Source: Tamarix chinensis (lineage: Eukaryota; Streptophyta; Magnoliopsida; Caryophyllales; Tamaricaceae). Taken from it: 64,000 nucleotides of DNA. The stretch lies in NCBI GenBank assembly GCA_030549775.1, contig CM060177.1:88383236-88447235 (forward strand), read 5' to 3'. Within the stretch, counting starts at the first letter, position 1; each line of letters starts with the position of its first letter. Positions 53,601 through 64,000 of the stretch are shown piece by piece. The notes beneath the pieces are model-generated. The model made no database searches. It was not told where the DNA came from and saw nothing but the letters and a program-made list of their open reading frames with translations. Position numbers and translations under genes: made by a program.

Positions 53601-56600
53601 CGGTTGTATGTAAACATCCTCCTTGAGGTTACCGTTTAGGAAAGTAGTTTTGACATCAAGTTATTCCACCTCTAAATCAAGAGTAGCAATCAATGCTAAA
53701 ATCACACAAATAGATGACATCTTCACCACCAAAGAGAAAATTTCATCATAGTCAATCTTTTGTCTTTGCCCAAATACTATAACCACCAACATTGACTTGT
53801 GTCTTGGCTCAATTTTACCTTCTTCATGCTTGATCTTGAACATCCACTTATTCTTCAGGACCTTTTTCCCCTCAGCCTCTCCATAACTTGTAAGTATTGT
53901 TCTTATGAAGACATTTCATCTCTTCCTTCATTGCAACCAATCATTTCTCCTTATGAGTATCGTCGAGGGCTTCATCATAGCATAGAAGCTCACCATGATC
54001 CGAGAATAATACATAGTCCGTAATAGGGTACTTGTTGGACATAGTCTGTAACAGGGTACTTGTTGGACGGTCTCAATCTTCAAGTGGATTAACGCACCTC
54101 TTGTGGAACATTAGGTGCATTGGATTGTTGGGGTTGTATTAGCTTGGACTCACAATCTTCATGACCAGTGTTTTAAAAGGCCTAAGGCACACCTTCATAG
54201 TCTCACGCTCAATCTTAGCATGGAAGACCTTAAAGTTGACAACACTTAATAAGTCACCTTCATAGGATATACCTAGAGATTTCTAGAAAATCTTCAATGA
54301 ACAAAATATGATGATTCATTCACCCTTATTAGATCACATTTGTCCGAGAAGACCCGATCTAGCTTCTCCTTAACTTAAACGTTGGCTTCCTAGATAAAGG
54401 TGTCTTGACTCTGCTTACCCACAAAATAATGGGTGCATTGGCTGACCTGACCCCCTCGAACCTTAGGCAAGATGCCTCGGGTGCTAAGAAACTTCATCCC
54501 CTTCTCGCTCATATGATTGAGTCTATGATGCCATACATCATACGAGTCTTCCACTGACTTGGCCGATCAACATAACTTTGCATGAGTTTGATATAAAGAG
54601 AAATATTTTCTTTCCCTGGACACAATTAATAATTACTTTGTCAACTTCCACGAGTCTTTCCCAAACTGGCTCATTAGCCTTTGTCATCGAGCTTTCCAAC
54701 CAATATTAGATTCATTCTTAGGTCTGAAAGTGTCGTGCTTCCTTAAGTTGTTTTGGCTCTAGTCATATACTCCTTATATCAAATATCTTTAATTTTATCT
54801 CATTACCGATCCACAACTTACCAAAGTTTTCCAGATGTTTAGAAAAAGTACTCTTTAGGGGGTGAAGTGATAGACTGCATCAATTTCCACTATCCAATGA
54901 GCATTTACACATAAGTTGCGCATGCATGCATTTAGATGCTACAATACAACTACCAAGTCATTAGCAACAATGATTGTCGTCTCTTCATCCTTCTTACCTT
55001 TCCCCTTAGCACTCTTTAACTATAAACAATTCTTCTCCCGATGGTCAAGTTTCTCACTATAAAAGCAAGACTTATCCTTATCCCCTAGTCTACTCTTCAA
55101 ATTCCCCCTACTCTTCTTCTCGCCCTTGGATCTCCCTCGGCGTAACACCAATGCATTAAACTTTAATGACGAGTCCAAACTACCTCCTCTTTTGTCATGA
55201 TGTCATAAAGACCATTATGAGCTTTCCATCCAAGGTAGAATTGCTGAGATACACACATATGGTCAACTAACTCTCCGATAAAGAGCCAAATACTAATAGA
55301 GCTTGAACATCATCCACAAATGCAATTCTAATATGTTTCAGCTGAATGAATATACTCTAAAACTCATTACAGTGTGTTGCACTGGGTTATCCATCTCCAT
55401 AATCCAATTTGTACAACTTTCTCATGAGTTGTGCCTTGTTTCCGACCTTTTTGTTCACATAAAGTGAATCTAGCTTCAACCTTATATTTCAAAGGCAGTG
55501 TTTTCTTCCTCAACATGATGAATGGCGTTGTCATCCACCCATTGACAAATATAACTACAAACTTTTCTATTGAGTTTCTTCCTCTCACATTCTTTTTTTT
55601 TTCCATATTCTCTGGTATGACTCCTCCATTTTGAATGGATTCGGACTATTCGGCCAATTATTTTTCATAGAGCAAATCTTCTATCTTATTCTTCCACGTC
55701 TTATAATGCATACTATCTAACATTACCATGACAGACTTATTTGCTGATATATCTGCCAACCACAAACTCCAATACCGGTTGTAGGGGATGACCCACCCCT
55801 ATCCCTCGGCCACCTAACAAGATGACACTCCTTGGGGCTAGCAAAGTTCAGAAAACAGGATCAAAGACTCTAAGGATTTAATCCTTATATTAACAGCACA
55901 ATTATAAGGAAAAATAAAAGTAAATTACAAGCACAATAATGAGAATTTATAGGGAAAAGAAAGGAAAATTTTTATTGAGTATGAAAAATGGAAGAAATTG
56001 AGGGTTGCACACACACTCCTTTTACAATCGGTTAGCATGAGGGCTTTCATACCCTCCCTCATCAAGCCCAGGCTGACACAAACTACCTCATTACTTGATC
56101 AACCTACTACCAGTTTCTACCTAACATTAGTGTCAAAAGAAGTGTAAAAATAACTCTCTAATGATAGTCTCTATAACTTGACCCTGTCAGCCACACTGTC
56201 ACGCCTAATGAGAACAAATCACTTGAAAGACGCAATTTTCTACCTACTCTCATACTTCTCATCTTTGCTCTATGTCTATGTCTTCTCCCTCGGCCTTGGC
56301 CAACATGCTAAGCCGATCTAGACAAGAAGTTTCCTTGGCCTTGACTTGGCGGATTCTTCTCAAGTCCGATTGATGCCCTTGCCTAATCAATCAATCAACA
56401 TCCTCCAACTGATCAATGTATTCTAGCCAGACGAACTACTTTGGCCGACTAATCAACCATCGACGTCCTTTGGCTGGCTGAATGAGGACTCCATCTTGTG
56501 TCTCAACTTTGATCGTCAAGACACTTCCAGTGTCATACGTTACTGACTCGAAAAACACAATTAAGAATACCAAAATTCAGCAACTGCCAGCCGAAATGAT

Positions 56601-57345
56601 TATTTATACATTGGCAGTGGCTCGGTTAAATTGGTCAGGTTCATATATAGGAACGAAGATAATCATCTGTCTAATGCAGCAGATGAATGAGCTTGTTTTC
56701 GCAGCCGTTGACTGGGTTTTAATTACATTCATATATTATCGTTCACATAACGTTCCACCCAAAGTAATGATCCATACAACAACCTAATTGTCCAAATAAA
56801 ACATTCATCAAATCATTAATCACAACGCAGAAATAACATACAAGTGAGCAATAATTTTACTGGCCCCCGCTAAATTAGAGAGAGAAAATAAATTATTAGC
56901 AATGCACGATCTAGAGATGAGCACACAACAATCAATAAGAATATTAGATTAATCTAAGCTAATAAATGACAATGGATAATACTTTACCAAGAGAACCAAC
57001 GTATTCTCGGAGTTTCTGGACCCAAATCGTCCTCGACTCATCCGAACAAGGTTCAAAATAAAAATTCTTCCTCACCAAGCTCCCCTGATTCAGAAAACAA
57101 AGAATTCCGGCATTTCTACTTTCAGCCACATACTTTATATTGATTTTGGAACCTTCTATCTCAACTCCGAGTACATCCTTATCGAAGAGCAAGCACCTCT
57201 CGTTACTTTCATCCTCCTCGGACCACGTCAGCCGTCCGTCCGAATGAAAAACTAACGGTTTTAGGGCTCCATTTATAAGGACACGATCAGAGAATGTGAC
57301 GGTGGTAGAGGTGATGGTTGACTCTGCTCCTCCCGTTTGAACCAT
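44692..57345 (-). CDS. SPHK: Sphingosine kinase (long-chain base kinase), 10 exons, 498 aa
   Basis: The enzyme phosphorylates sphingoid long-chain bases with ATP, making signalling lipids such as phytosphingosine-1-phosphate. CDS exons (plus coordinates, read right to left): 56988-57345, 48480-48602, 48285-48385, 47244-47316, 46549-46635, 46388-46465, 46183-46253, 45541-45831, 45057-45179, 44692-44883. All introns are GT-AG, phases agree, and the total is 1497 nt with stop TAG. Conserved blocks: C1 FVNPFGGKKSA (about 128-138), the nucleotide/catalytic loop SGDG (187-190, Asp189), PAGTGNGMAKSLL (217-229), the lipid-binding acidic segment DIDIESEKYRWMGSAR (278-293), and SDGYLDL (396-402). The plant-type N-terminal extension of about 120 residues is present, and length is normal for the family. 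Intron 1 (8385 bp) is swollen by a copia element. I see no disabling change. The initiating Met is the only upstream one in frame before the conserved VTFSDRVLING region. Confidence 0.93.
46636..47243 (-). other. Sphingosine kinase intron 4
   Basis: 608-bp GT-AG intron between the exons encoding ...GIVPAG and TGNGMAK. The split falls within the Gly219 codon of the conserved PAGTGNG loop. No gene or transposon was recognised in it. Confidence 0.85.
47500..48108. mobile_element. Candidate ATT-rich MITE in kinase intron 3
   Basis: Within intron 3 (47317-48284), the left edge TTAGTGCCTGTTTACTCG and the right edge, read in reverse as TCAGGCCCCATTTTTG, look like diverged inverted termini of the GGGCCTGTTT type, with possible 3-bp TTA/TGA flanks. 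The interior is almost wholly imperfect ATT/AAT repeat with a short GC-richer piece at about 47855-47890. Family and boundaries are tentative. The microsatellite content itself is certain. Confidence 0.4.
48668..49370 (-). repeat. 3' LTR of the copia element
   Basis: It pairs with 55780-56535: both share GTAGGGGATGACCCACCC, a (C)AAGGATTTAATC phrase, CACACACTCCTTTTACAATC and a TCTTGTGTCTCAACTTTG end. The first base pair is CG instead of TG. Visible divergence between the two LTRs indicates an old insertion. Confidence 0.85.
50414..53467 (+). mobile_element. 3.05-kb solo LTR inserted in the copia RT
   Basis: It begins TATAATACCTCG at 50414 and ends TTGGGGGTGTTACA at 53467, with near-matching 5-bp flanks AACAT (50409-50413) and GACAT (53468-53472). 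The copia reading frame is continuous across it (KKM | LVNHCIFVQ... LLLLYVDD), which proves the insertion. Sense is plus: a C/T-rich block at 50680-51540, the reiterated GTTC(C/T)ACC..AATAATAG(T)GGCTCAGG units at 52480-52890, then CTTACTCAGTACGTAGCGTA and a TTTTGCAGGTG phrase near the end. The 171-aa frame at 51028-51543 is Ser/Thr/Pro-rich and compositional. Confidence 0.85.
55780..56535 (-). repeat. 5' LTR of the copia element
   Basis: It begins TGTAGGGGATGACCC and ends ...CACTTCCAGTGTCA (plus strand). It pairs with the 48668-49370 copy. It lies 452 bp from the exon 1 splice donor of the kinase gene. Confidence 0.85.
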
Positions 57346-57545
57346 TTTCTGGATCGCCGGGGTATGGACGAGGGAGAGCTAGATGCAAACGGAAATGTCA
57401 CTGTGTCATTGAGAGGAAGACTTGGCCGATCTCATTTCGTGGATCGGATGTCGTGGGTAGTTTGGTACTAAGGGATGGGAGTTTAGGTATTAAAAGGTGG
57501 AAATGAAAGTGGGAATTATTAAGCGAGAAATGATTTATGTATTCT

Positions 57546-57553
57546 TATTTATA
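57546..57553 (-). promoter_or_regulatory. Likely TATA box of the sphingosine kinase gene
   Basis: The minus strand reads CCCTATAAATAAG about 200 bp upstream of the start codon, a good plant TATA box. It implies a transcription start about 30 bp downstream and a 5'UTR of roughly 170 nt. It is inferred from position and sequence only. Confidence 0.5.
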
Positions 57554-58269
57554 GGGTTAATATATAATGGGATTGAGTAGGAAATAAAAGTGAAAGTGAG
57601 ACCGGAAATAAATTAATTAATTTACTAACATATTATTTTTAAAGGTATAATATATCTAGTTATGTATGTGTAGATATAACCAACTATTATTATAATTTTT
57701 TAAATGATTTTGTTCTTAAATATCTAGAATTTATATCTAATAAATTATTTCTTAATTTTCTAGAAAAAAATTAACCTCAATTATTTTAAATTATTAGTTC
57801 ATCTTAGGAAAACTTAAAATATTTCACCACCATTAAATCTCCGCAAATATCGCACACATTAATTTATTTATCCTCCATAAAAAATCAACTTCACATTATA
57901 AATATAAGAGATATAAAATTTTATTTTTTTTCCCGATATCAACTTCACTATCAATCCAAAATATATATCATAATTTTAAAGTCTAAACTACCAAACATAA
58001 TTGAAGAATGAGATATTTCAATTCAAAAATTATCTAGAATATTACAAGTATTTTTCGCAAATATTCACAATAAAAGTTCATTAAAATGATACAACAACCG
58101 GCATATAAGAAATGTCGATGACTAATAACTAATTAGAATCATCAATAATTTATCGAGCAACAAAGACTTTGAATTCATCAATTGCATTGAAGAATGAGAC
58201 TAATTTTGTTGCATCTTAACCGATGATAAATGCAACTATAACAAATTCATCACGAGTATGACTATGGAT

Positions 58270-59070
58270 TGTGCTTAAAACTTGAAATAATTTCTTTCTC
58301 TTCTCAATTGTAATTTATGCACTCTCCATTTTGAGCCTCTCCTACTTGATTTTGAATATCTCTTGTTACAATTGGAATCTCTCCTTCTCAAATTCCAACA
58401 AGTTAATAATTGATTTAGATACTTAACCAAACTCTTGCTCAAGAGAATCAATTTCCATATATTTTCTTCTTTTAGATTGATTGGAATCACTAGGGGTAGT
58501 GTTAATACCATGAGTTTGAAAAGAAGATGCATCCATAGGTTGTATAGCATTGATGGTAGATTGATCTTCATCCATGTTTAAATGGTCTCCCAAGCCTTTA
58601 GCTTTAACTCTTTTAGCCAAATCATTAGCATAAATCTCACATAGCTTAACATAATGTACCATAGGCTTCATATATAAAGGGCTAGCTCCTTGACAACTCT
58701 AAATAAAAATAAAAATAAAATACTCATTAGTTACTACATTAAAAAAATATGACACACATAATCAAGACTTTTATTAATGTTTCTTATACCTTTGCCCATT
58801 AATTAAATACGTTTTTATCTTCTATCACCATCTTTGTTTCATCATTTCAGCTAAATCCACTACCATATTGCTAGATGTCTAAAGTATAAGAAAGTTGTTT
58901 TTTAAGAATATTTACTTTAGATTTAATGTGTGGATCAACTTTCAACCCAAAATTGGACATTTTCTTGTTCATCTCCTTCTTAATGTGTGTTAGGTAACAT
59001 GTCTTGTGGCCCCTATCCACCTTCCAACTAGAATGATTCATGTCATATAAAATACCAATCACCAATACTT
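58270..59070 (-). pseudogene. Harbinger-associated Myb/SANT-like protein relic
   Basis: Two minus frames carry the Myb/SANT-like domain used by PIF/Harbinger partner proteins. At 58871-59065, KTCYLTHIKKEMNKKMSNFG and then LKVDPHIKSKVNILKKQ match the family pattern (F..GY...LEK.M..KLP...L.A.PHI.SR.KTLKK). At 58423-58671 the frame runs KLCEIYANDLAKRVKAKGLG and on to an acidic Ser/Thr-rich tail. In active elements this protein helps the transposase bind and act. Here stops and frameshifts break it. Its neighbour on the same strand at 59480-60690 is the matching transposase. Confidence 0.75.
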
Positions 59071-59479
59071 CCTCCTATATGGTCCATATTCTTCTTTGTC
59101 TTTTATTTTTTATTTTTTTTATTCTCAGTTGTCTTGTCCAAATCCTTAATTACACAGTGAGATGCATAAAGAACATATACATTACTATTAAAAAATACAC
59201 ATAAATATTATACAATCAAATCAACACTAATACCATAAAATAGTTCCAAACAAAGGTTATATCAATGCCATAACAATTTCATATAAATTACAAACAATAC
59301 CATCAAATGAAGGGAAAAAAACTACAACATTTAAATATATAGAAAAAAGAAGTTAAGAAACTAAATCATTTCAACAACTTTGGGTGATAAAGAGGGCTAG
59401 AATACATAAACATCATTCAATACCTCTTCTAGATCTCCAAACATCCCATATGTCTTTAGCTAATCTCTCTCTCCATTGA

Positions 59480-60690
59480 GTCCACTATTGTGATGGTTCT
59501 ATAGAAACAATCACATCTTCATGTAGCTCTTGTTGTTGTATAAAATCATGTAGGTGTTCTTCATACGAGTCAAAACTCAATTGTTGTTGAATGAGATTAT
59601 GGAGATAGCAACATGCTAAAATTATCTTAACATGTGTATCAATAGGGTAATTAGATGGATTCCTAAGTATACCCCAACGTAATTTCAACTATCCTAAAGT
59701 CCTCTAAATAACATTTCTCATAGATTAATGATTCATGTTAAATAATTCCTCTTTTTTTTTTGTGGATTACTCTATTATTGTGGATGGTAACGTTATAGAT
59801 GGTAACGTTTACCTCTATATGTAGTGAAAAATCCCTCATGATTCTTGTATCCAATATCAATGAGGTAATAACAAGCCTATACAAAATACATATTTATGTA
59901 TCACCTTAAGAAAATATCCTATAAAATATCAAAAACATCTAATCATATGGAATATCTTACCACAAGGAATCTTATGACCATTTGGTCTTGACAAGACATA
60001 TCGAAGTATCCTTCCATCTGATGTAGATCCTTCCCAACCAGCTAATACATAGATGGATAGCATGTCTAGTGCACAAACATCGAGAATATTTGTTGCTATA
60101 TTGTTCATTGTTGATTGGTAATGTGGCTTATCAACAGAAGCCATATTAACTTCTATATAGGTCCCATCCAAAGCACCCTAACCATTTCCATATTATAAAT
60201 TACATGTCTAATTAAATCCTTGTAATTTTATGATAATTAAAAATATTTGTGTCAAAAAATATAAAAAATAAAAAGTTACCTTATACCACTTCCACCTTTC
60301 ATTTGTAAAATCATTAGGGATTGGTTGAGGTGTCTTAAATAATAATATCCAAAGCTTTAAAATTGATCTTAAAACATTATGAAAATGTCTGCTTATTTTC
60401 TCCTGAGATCGCTGAAAATCAAACTTTATCTCTCAATTTTTCTCATCATATGCAACTATGTGCAAAAATATTACAACCTTTTCCTCCATGCTCATATTTT
60501 TAGTATCTATTAAAACACCAATTTGTTGAACTAAATGGCACAAATTTCCAAAACAATGTTTATCCATCCTAAGTCGCTCAATACAAAGTTTGTCACTTCT
60601 ACCTATTATGTCTTACAAATTTCTCTCCTGAATAATTGGATCATACCAAGAAGGCTCCCTAAAAATTCTACACCTACACCTCCTTATCAA
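59480..60690 (-). pseudogene. PIF/Harbinger DDE transposase relic
   Basis: Minus-strand pieces line up with PIF/Harbinger transposase. From the right: LRMDKHCFGNLCHLVQQIGV (about 60520-60580), KFDFQRSQEKISRHFHNVL, TPQPIPNDFTNERWKWYK, then after a typical GTAACT...TTAG intron GALDGTYIEVN with the first catalytic Asp (about 60140-60180). Next come IATNILDVCALDMLSIYVLA and GWEGSTSDGRILRYVLSRPN, and after a second intron-like gap YYLIDIGYKNHEGFF with the second Asp (about 59830-59875). The C-terminal part is KLRWGILRNPSNYP..ILACCYLHNLI (59590-59690). Several stops and shifts inactivate it. Terminal inverted repeats were not identified. Confidence 0.9.
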
Positions 60691-60829
60691 AATCATTAAC
60701 ATCACCAAAAATATATATAAGACAAGCAATATTTTCATTTTATGCCATCTCAAGAGAGAAAATTCTCTATTTTTCATTAGTAGATGGGTCATTTATGTGG
60801 ATGAATATCAAAACATTTAATATCATTTT

Positions 60830-61267
60830 CTACTATGTATAAATATAACGTTTATAATATAACATAGAAATAACTATAGTGTAAATATGGGGATTAAAAC
60901 ACATTACTCGCGTATACAAATAAAAATAAAAATAAGCAAAAAAATAGTTAGAACCTACAATAATTTTAATAATATTAAGATTAATAATATGAATAATTAT
61001 AATGATAAGAATTATATTATTAAATATCATAATAGTTAATGACAATAATCATGTTATTAATTAAAATTATATTAATGACATTAAAAACTATTATTATTAT
61101 TACATTAAATATATTAAAATTAAAATTATTGTATTTATAATAGCTATTATTTTAATAATTCTATGAATAATTATAATAATGATATTCTTAATTATAGTAA
61201 CTTGAATTAATTCTGTACTTATTATTATTTGTATATTATTATTTGTATATTATTAAACTATAATAAC

Positions 61268-61315
<48 letters not shown>

Positions 61316-61345
61316 TATTATAATTATTATTATTATTATTATTTT
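60830..61345. repeat. AAT/ATT-rich tract ending in an (AAT)n-(ATT)n palindrome
   Basis: It consists of imperfect AAT-type sequence. A pure (AAT)n run at about 61269-61312 is followed at once by (ATT)n to 61344, so the pair can fold as a long hairpin or cruciform. Confidence 0.9.
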
Positions 61346-61839
61346 CCTAGTTTGCCTAATATAATCATATTGATGTTGATTTTATCTAATATGATAAATT
61401 GTTAAATATGTTATGTAGAAGAAGGTCTAAGTCACTTATGCATGAAATCCCAATTTTTGTTCTATTTTATTTACATACCTATGTTTCTTTAAAATACACA
61501 CACACATTTTATAATTTAAAAAAAATTCATTTTTTTCCATCTTCATTTCTCATTTTCATCCATGTACTCATGATTTTTATTTGATATGATCTTATCTTAT
61601 TGGATGATTTGTTCTTATATGTCTTGAAAAAAATTTGAAGAAACATTGCCCTTATATCATGTGTAATTGGGAATGCTCATAAAATGACAAAACTTTTTAT
61701 GGTGTATCAGTTGCATAGTATGTTGAAAATCTTATAAATAAGTCAAACTTCATTTTTTCACATTAATGAAAATTTGGTAAATAAACCAAAAAAAATTTAG
61801 ATTTTTTTTTGAAATAGATTATCTTTATTCTGGATTGTA

Positions 61840-62250
61840 ATGAATTTTTCACCAATTGTGTGATGATTTTTTAACAACCATTATGAAAAAAAATTATTAT
61901 TGTTTTACTAACTTTTTAATTAGTATATGGAGATTTTTCAATAACTATGTCATGATATTTGGCAATTGCTATAAAAAAAAATTCATCATTGTTATATTAA
62001 AATTTTCAACGACTATGTAATAATTTATTCTTCCATTGTATTGGTTTTTCAATAACTATATGATAATGTTTCAACAAATATATGATAATTGTTCAATAAC
62101 AATGTAATAAATTTTCAACAATTGTTGTCATGAATTTTCACCATTATTTTTATTGGATTTTCAATAGATGTGCAATAATTTTCAACAACTAAGTGACGAG
62201 TTTTTAAGAACTATATGGCAATTTTTCAATAAATATGTGGCGATTTTAAT
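61840..62250 (+). repeat. Degenerate 25-35 bp repeats (TTTTCAA-AACTATGT-ATAAT)
   Basis: A dozen or so diverged copies of a phrase like TTTTTCAATAACTATGTGAT and TTTTCAACAACTAAGTGACG run in tandem. No coding potential was seen, and the family is not recognised. Confidence 0.7.
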
Positions 62251-62652
62251 ATAGCAATATTGAAGGTTTATAACAATATTACTTTATATTGAAATTTTAA
62301 TAAAACTATGTTGAATTTTTAATTTAAAAAATAATAATATTTTACGATGTAATTTTTTATATTGCAAGTATATTAATATAAATATTTATTTATAGAGAAA
62401 AATCTAGGGATTTTTTAGAATAATTATTTTTTTAATATCTCAAATTAAAGATAATCAAATTGTTAAAATTTAAACAATAAAGAAAAGTTTGACTTGTTTA
62501 CCAAAGTGTTATTAGTGAGCATTATGCAACCGGTTGCATAGTGGGTATTGTGCAATTGATTGCATGGTATGCATATTATATAATGTGATTTCTACCACAA
62601 CTAAAACGAACCAAATTCTAATTTACAATTTGAATATTTATTTATAAATTGG

Positions 62653-64000
62653 TGAAATATACCAAAATTTACTACTAAAAAATTTCGTTTTACAGCGGAA
62701 GCTTATAGTCAAAATACCGACTGTTACTATCGTAATCGATATAAGTTTAGCTTATCATATCATCTTCACATTAATCACAGGGCTAAAGCCATTAAAATGT
62801 GAACTTAGATAGCTATAAAATAAGAGAAAATTTATAAATACAAAGATGAGTTTGGAGGTTTACTCCGAGTAAAATGACAAATACAAACAAAAGGAATATT
62901 TTGGATCTAAGAGTCTAAAAAGGTATGCGGATAAACCATCATTTGGATAACATGACTCTTCATCCAAACCCCTAGTATAGAAATAATCACTCCACCCCAT
63001 ACAACCCATCATTGGCAGTAAAATCATCTAGCTGGTCTTCAATGACCTACACAAAAACATTAAGGACGTCTGCTCATGGGAATGAGCAACACCTATGAAA
63101 AGAATGGTTAGTAAGCTACATATTGAATAAGGTGACAATACCTACGAGTTAGGTAAGTACTGATCTAGGACTCTTAATAGATATAATCATTTTATTATTT
63201 TATTTACATTAAGTTCAAGGACCCCACTATTCTTAAACCAATGGAATGGAACCAACACCTCTCAAAGAAAAATGCTCCTAAGTTACTATTTTTAAATCGG
63301 TTGAATAGTCTAAAACATCTCTCAGGGACAACACACCTGATCGAATATTATCATCTGGTGGAATGGACCTAACACCTCGGTCCTAACTCATGTACTATTC
63401 CACTTTAAATCATTAATATCTTATCCATTAGGTTACTCATCTAAAATCATATTATCTTTTACGTTGAGTTTAGGGCTCCACTATTTTTAATCCAGTGGAA
63501 TGAGCTGAATCACCTTTCAAGGATAACACATGTGAGACACTATTATCATCTGATGGAATAGACATATAAAATACTTTGGCCTGATTCATGTGATCTTTCA
63601 CTTTAAATGATTAACATATTATTTAATATTGATTTGAGAGTTACAAAATATAATTAAAGCATGTGAAGAACATCATAAAGATTCTAAAGTTGTTCTCTAG
63701 GGTTAAGATCATTATATTTCCCTAAAAACTTAATTTCACATTTTTTTCATAGCTCTTCTTTTGTTACTCTTTTATTCACCAAAATTAGTACCTTTCCCCC
63801 AAATGTCATTATTATTAAATGTACTCAAATTTTAAGGCCTAAGTATAAGGCCTTGCACATGTAATAATAACCCTATCTCAAAAATTACTATTCCTAGGAC
63901 TTATAAACCCTAATTTCATAAATCCATCATAATTTTTCCTATAGAGCTCCAACAATCACTCTATTCAATATAAAATTACCAAAACACTAATATTAACAAC
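62653..64000 (-). mobile_element. Long LTR, partial, running off the window end
   Basis: It starts TGAAATATACCAAAATTTAC followed by an AAATTTCGTTTTA and AGCGGAAGC phrase shared with the 10406 LTR start (and in part with 27269). It contains the reiterated units (about 63220-63560: CCCCACTATT..AACCAATGGAATG and CTCC(T/A)A / CACCTGA phrases). By analogy with 10406 and 27269, sense is minus. The right end lies beyond the window. Confidence 0.75.

Larger units (their letters stand above)
48668..56535 (-). mobile_element. Ty1-copia retrotransposon in kinase intron 1 (with nested LTR)
   Basis: Two diverged LTRs (48668-49370 and 55780-56535) start (T/C)GTAGGGGATGACCC. They bracket minus-strand copia domains in order from the right: a primer site resembling initiator-Met (CGGTATTGGAGT) next to the right LTR, a gag zinc-knuckle remnant CFYSEKLDHREKNC (about 55030-55070), a pre-integrase segment LNHMSEKGMKFL (about 54490-54530), RT with DYDEIFSLVVKMSSI and LDVKTTFLNGNLKEDVYIQP (53590-53790), then after the nested LTR YVDDMLIMG (about 50320-50350). 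RNase H follows towards 49550. A polypurine-like GGGGGAGAATTATT lies beside the left LTR. Stops and the insertion disable it. No matching target duplication was found, so it is old. It is antisense to nothing: it shares the kinase's strand. Confidence 0.9.

Noticed and set aside
62522..62570. Palindrome GCAACCGGTTGC with a nearby similar half
   Set aside because: Short palindrome in AT-rich DNA with no associated element.

Overview
This window is plant nuclear DNA, very probably from an angiosperm (most likely a dicot). The evidence is one plant-type sphingosine kinase gene split into ten exons with GT-AG introns, dense LTR retrotransposons, CACTA, PIF/Harbinger and LINE relics, AT-rich microsatellites, and a long insert of plant mitochondrial DNA. 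The species cannot be named from the sequence. Almost everything outside the kinase gene is decayed mobile or organellar DNA.

Layout. 1-2574: Ty3/gypsy polyprotein relic on the minus strand (RNase H, RT, protease, zinc knuckle). 2575-4332: first part of a long LTR, cut off by the mitochondrial insert. 4333 to about 19.7 kb: mitochondrial insert (NUMT) holding a broken cox1, a 27-nt small-subunit rRNA fragment, a retrotransposon protease fragment and a bacterial-type tRNA-Cys(GCA). It is split by a 5.9-kb solo LTR at 10406-16331 with target-site duplication (TSD) GTAAG. 19.7-22.98 kb: unassigned sequence and a possible Athila/Tat-type LTR. 22982-26498: another long LTR. 26499-27248 and 35527-35910: a CACTA TNP2 transposase relic (minus), split by a solo LTR (27249-35521, TSD TTACC), which is itself split by a second, oppositely oriented solo LTR (27269-32118, TSD GTTTG). 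36-44 kb: AT-rich intergenic DNA with a Stowaway-like MITE and a LINE relic.

44692-57345 (minus): sphingosine kinase, predicted 498 aa, apparently intact. Its 8.4-kb intron 1 contains a nearly complete Ty1-copia element (48668-56535), which is itself interrupted by a solo LTR (50414-53467). 57.6-61.4 kb: PIF/Harbinger two-gene relic (minus). 61.8-62.25 kb: short degenerate repeats. 62653-64000: start of one more long LTR.

The long LTRs form one recognisable group (seven copies or parts here). They share TGTAA(C/T)ACCCC-type ends, a C/T-rich transcribed block, and in most copies reiterated hairpin-forming units built on CCACCGG and CTCCTGG/CCAGG. The order of nesting (CACTA, then plus-sense LTR, then minus-sense LTR; kinase intron, then copia, then LTR; LTR, then NUMT, then LTR) gives a readable relative history of the locus.
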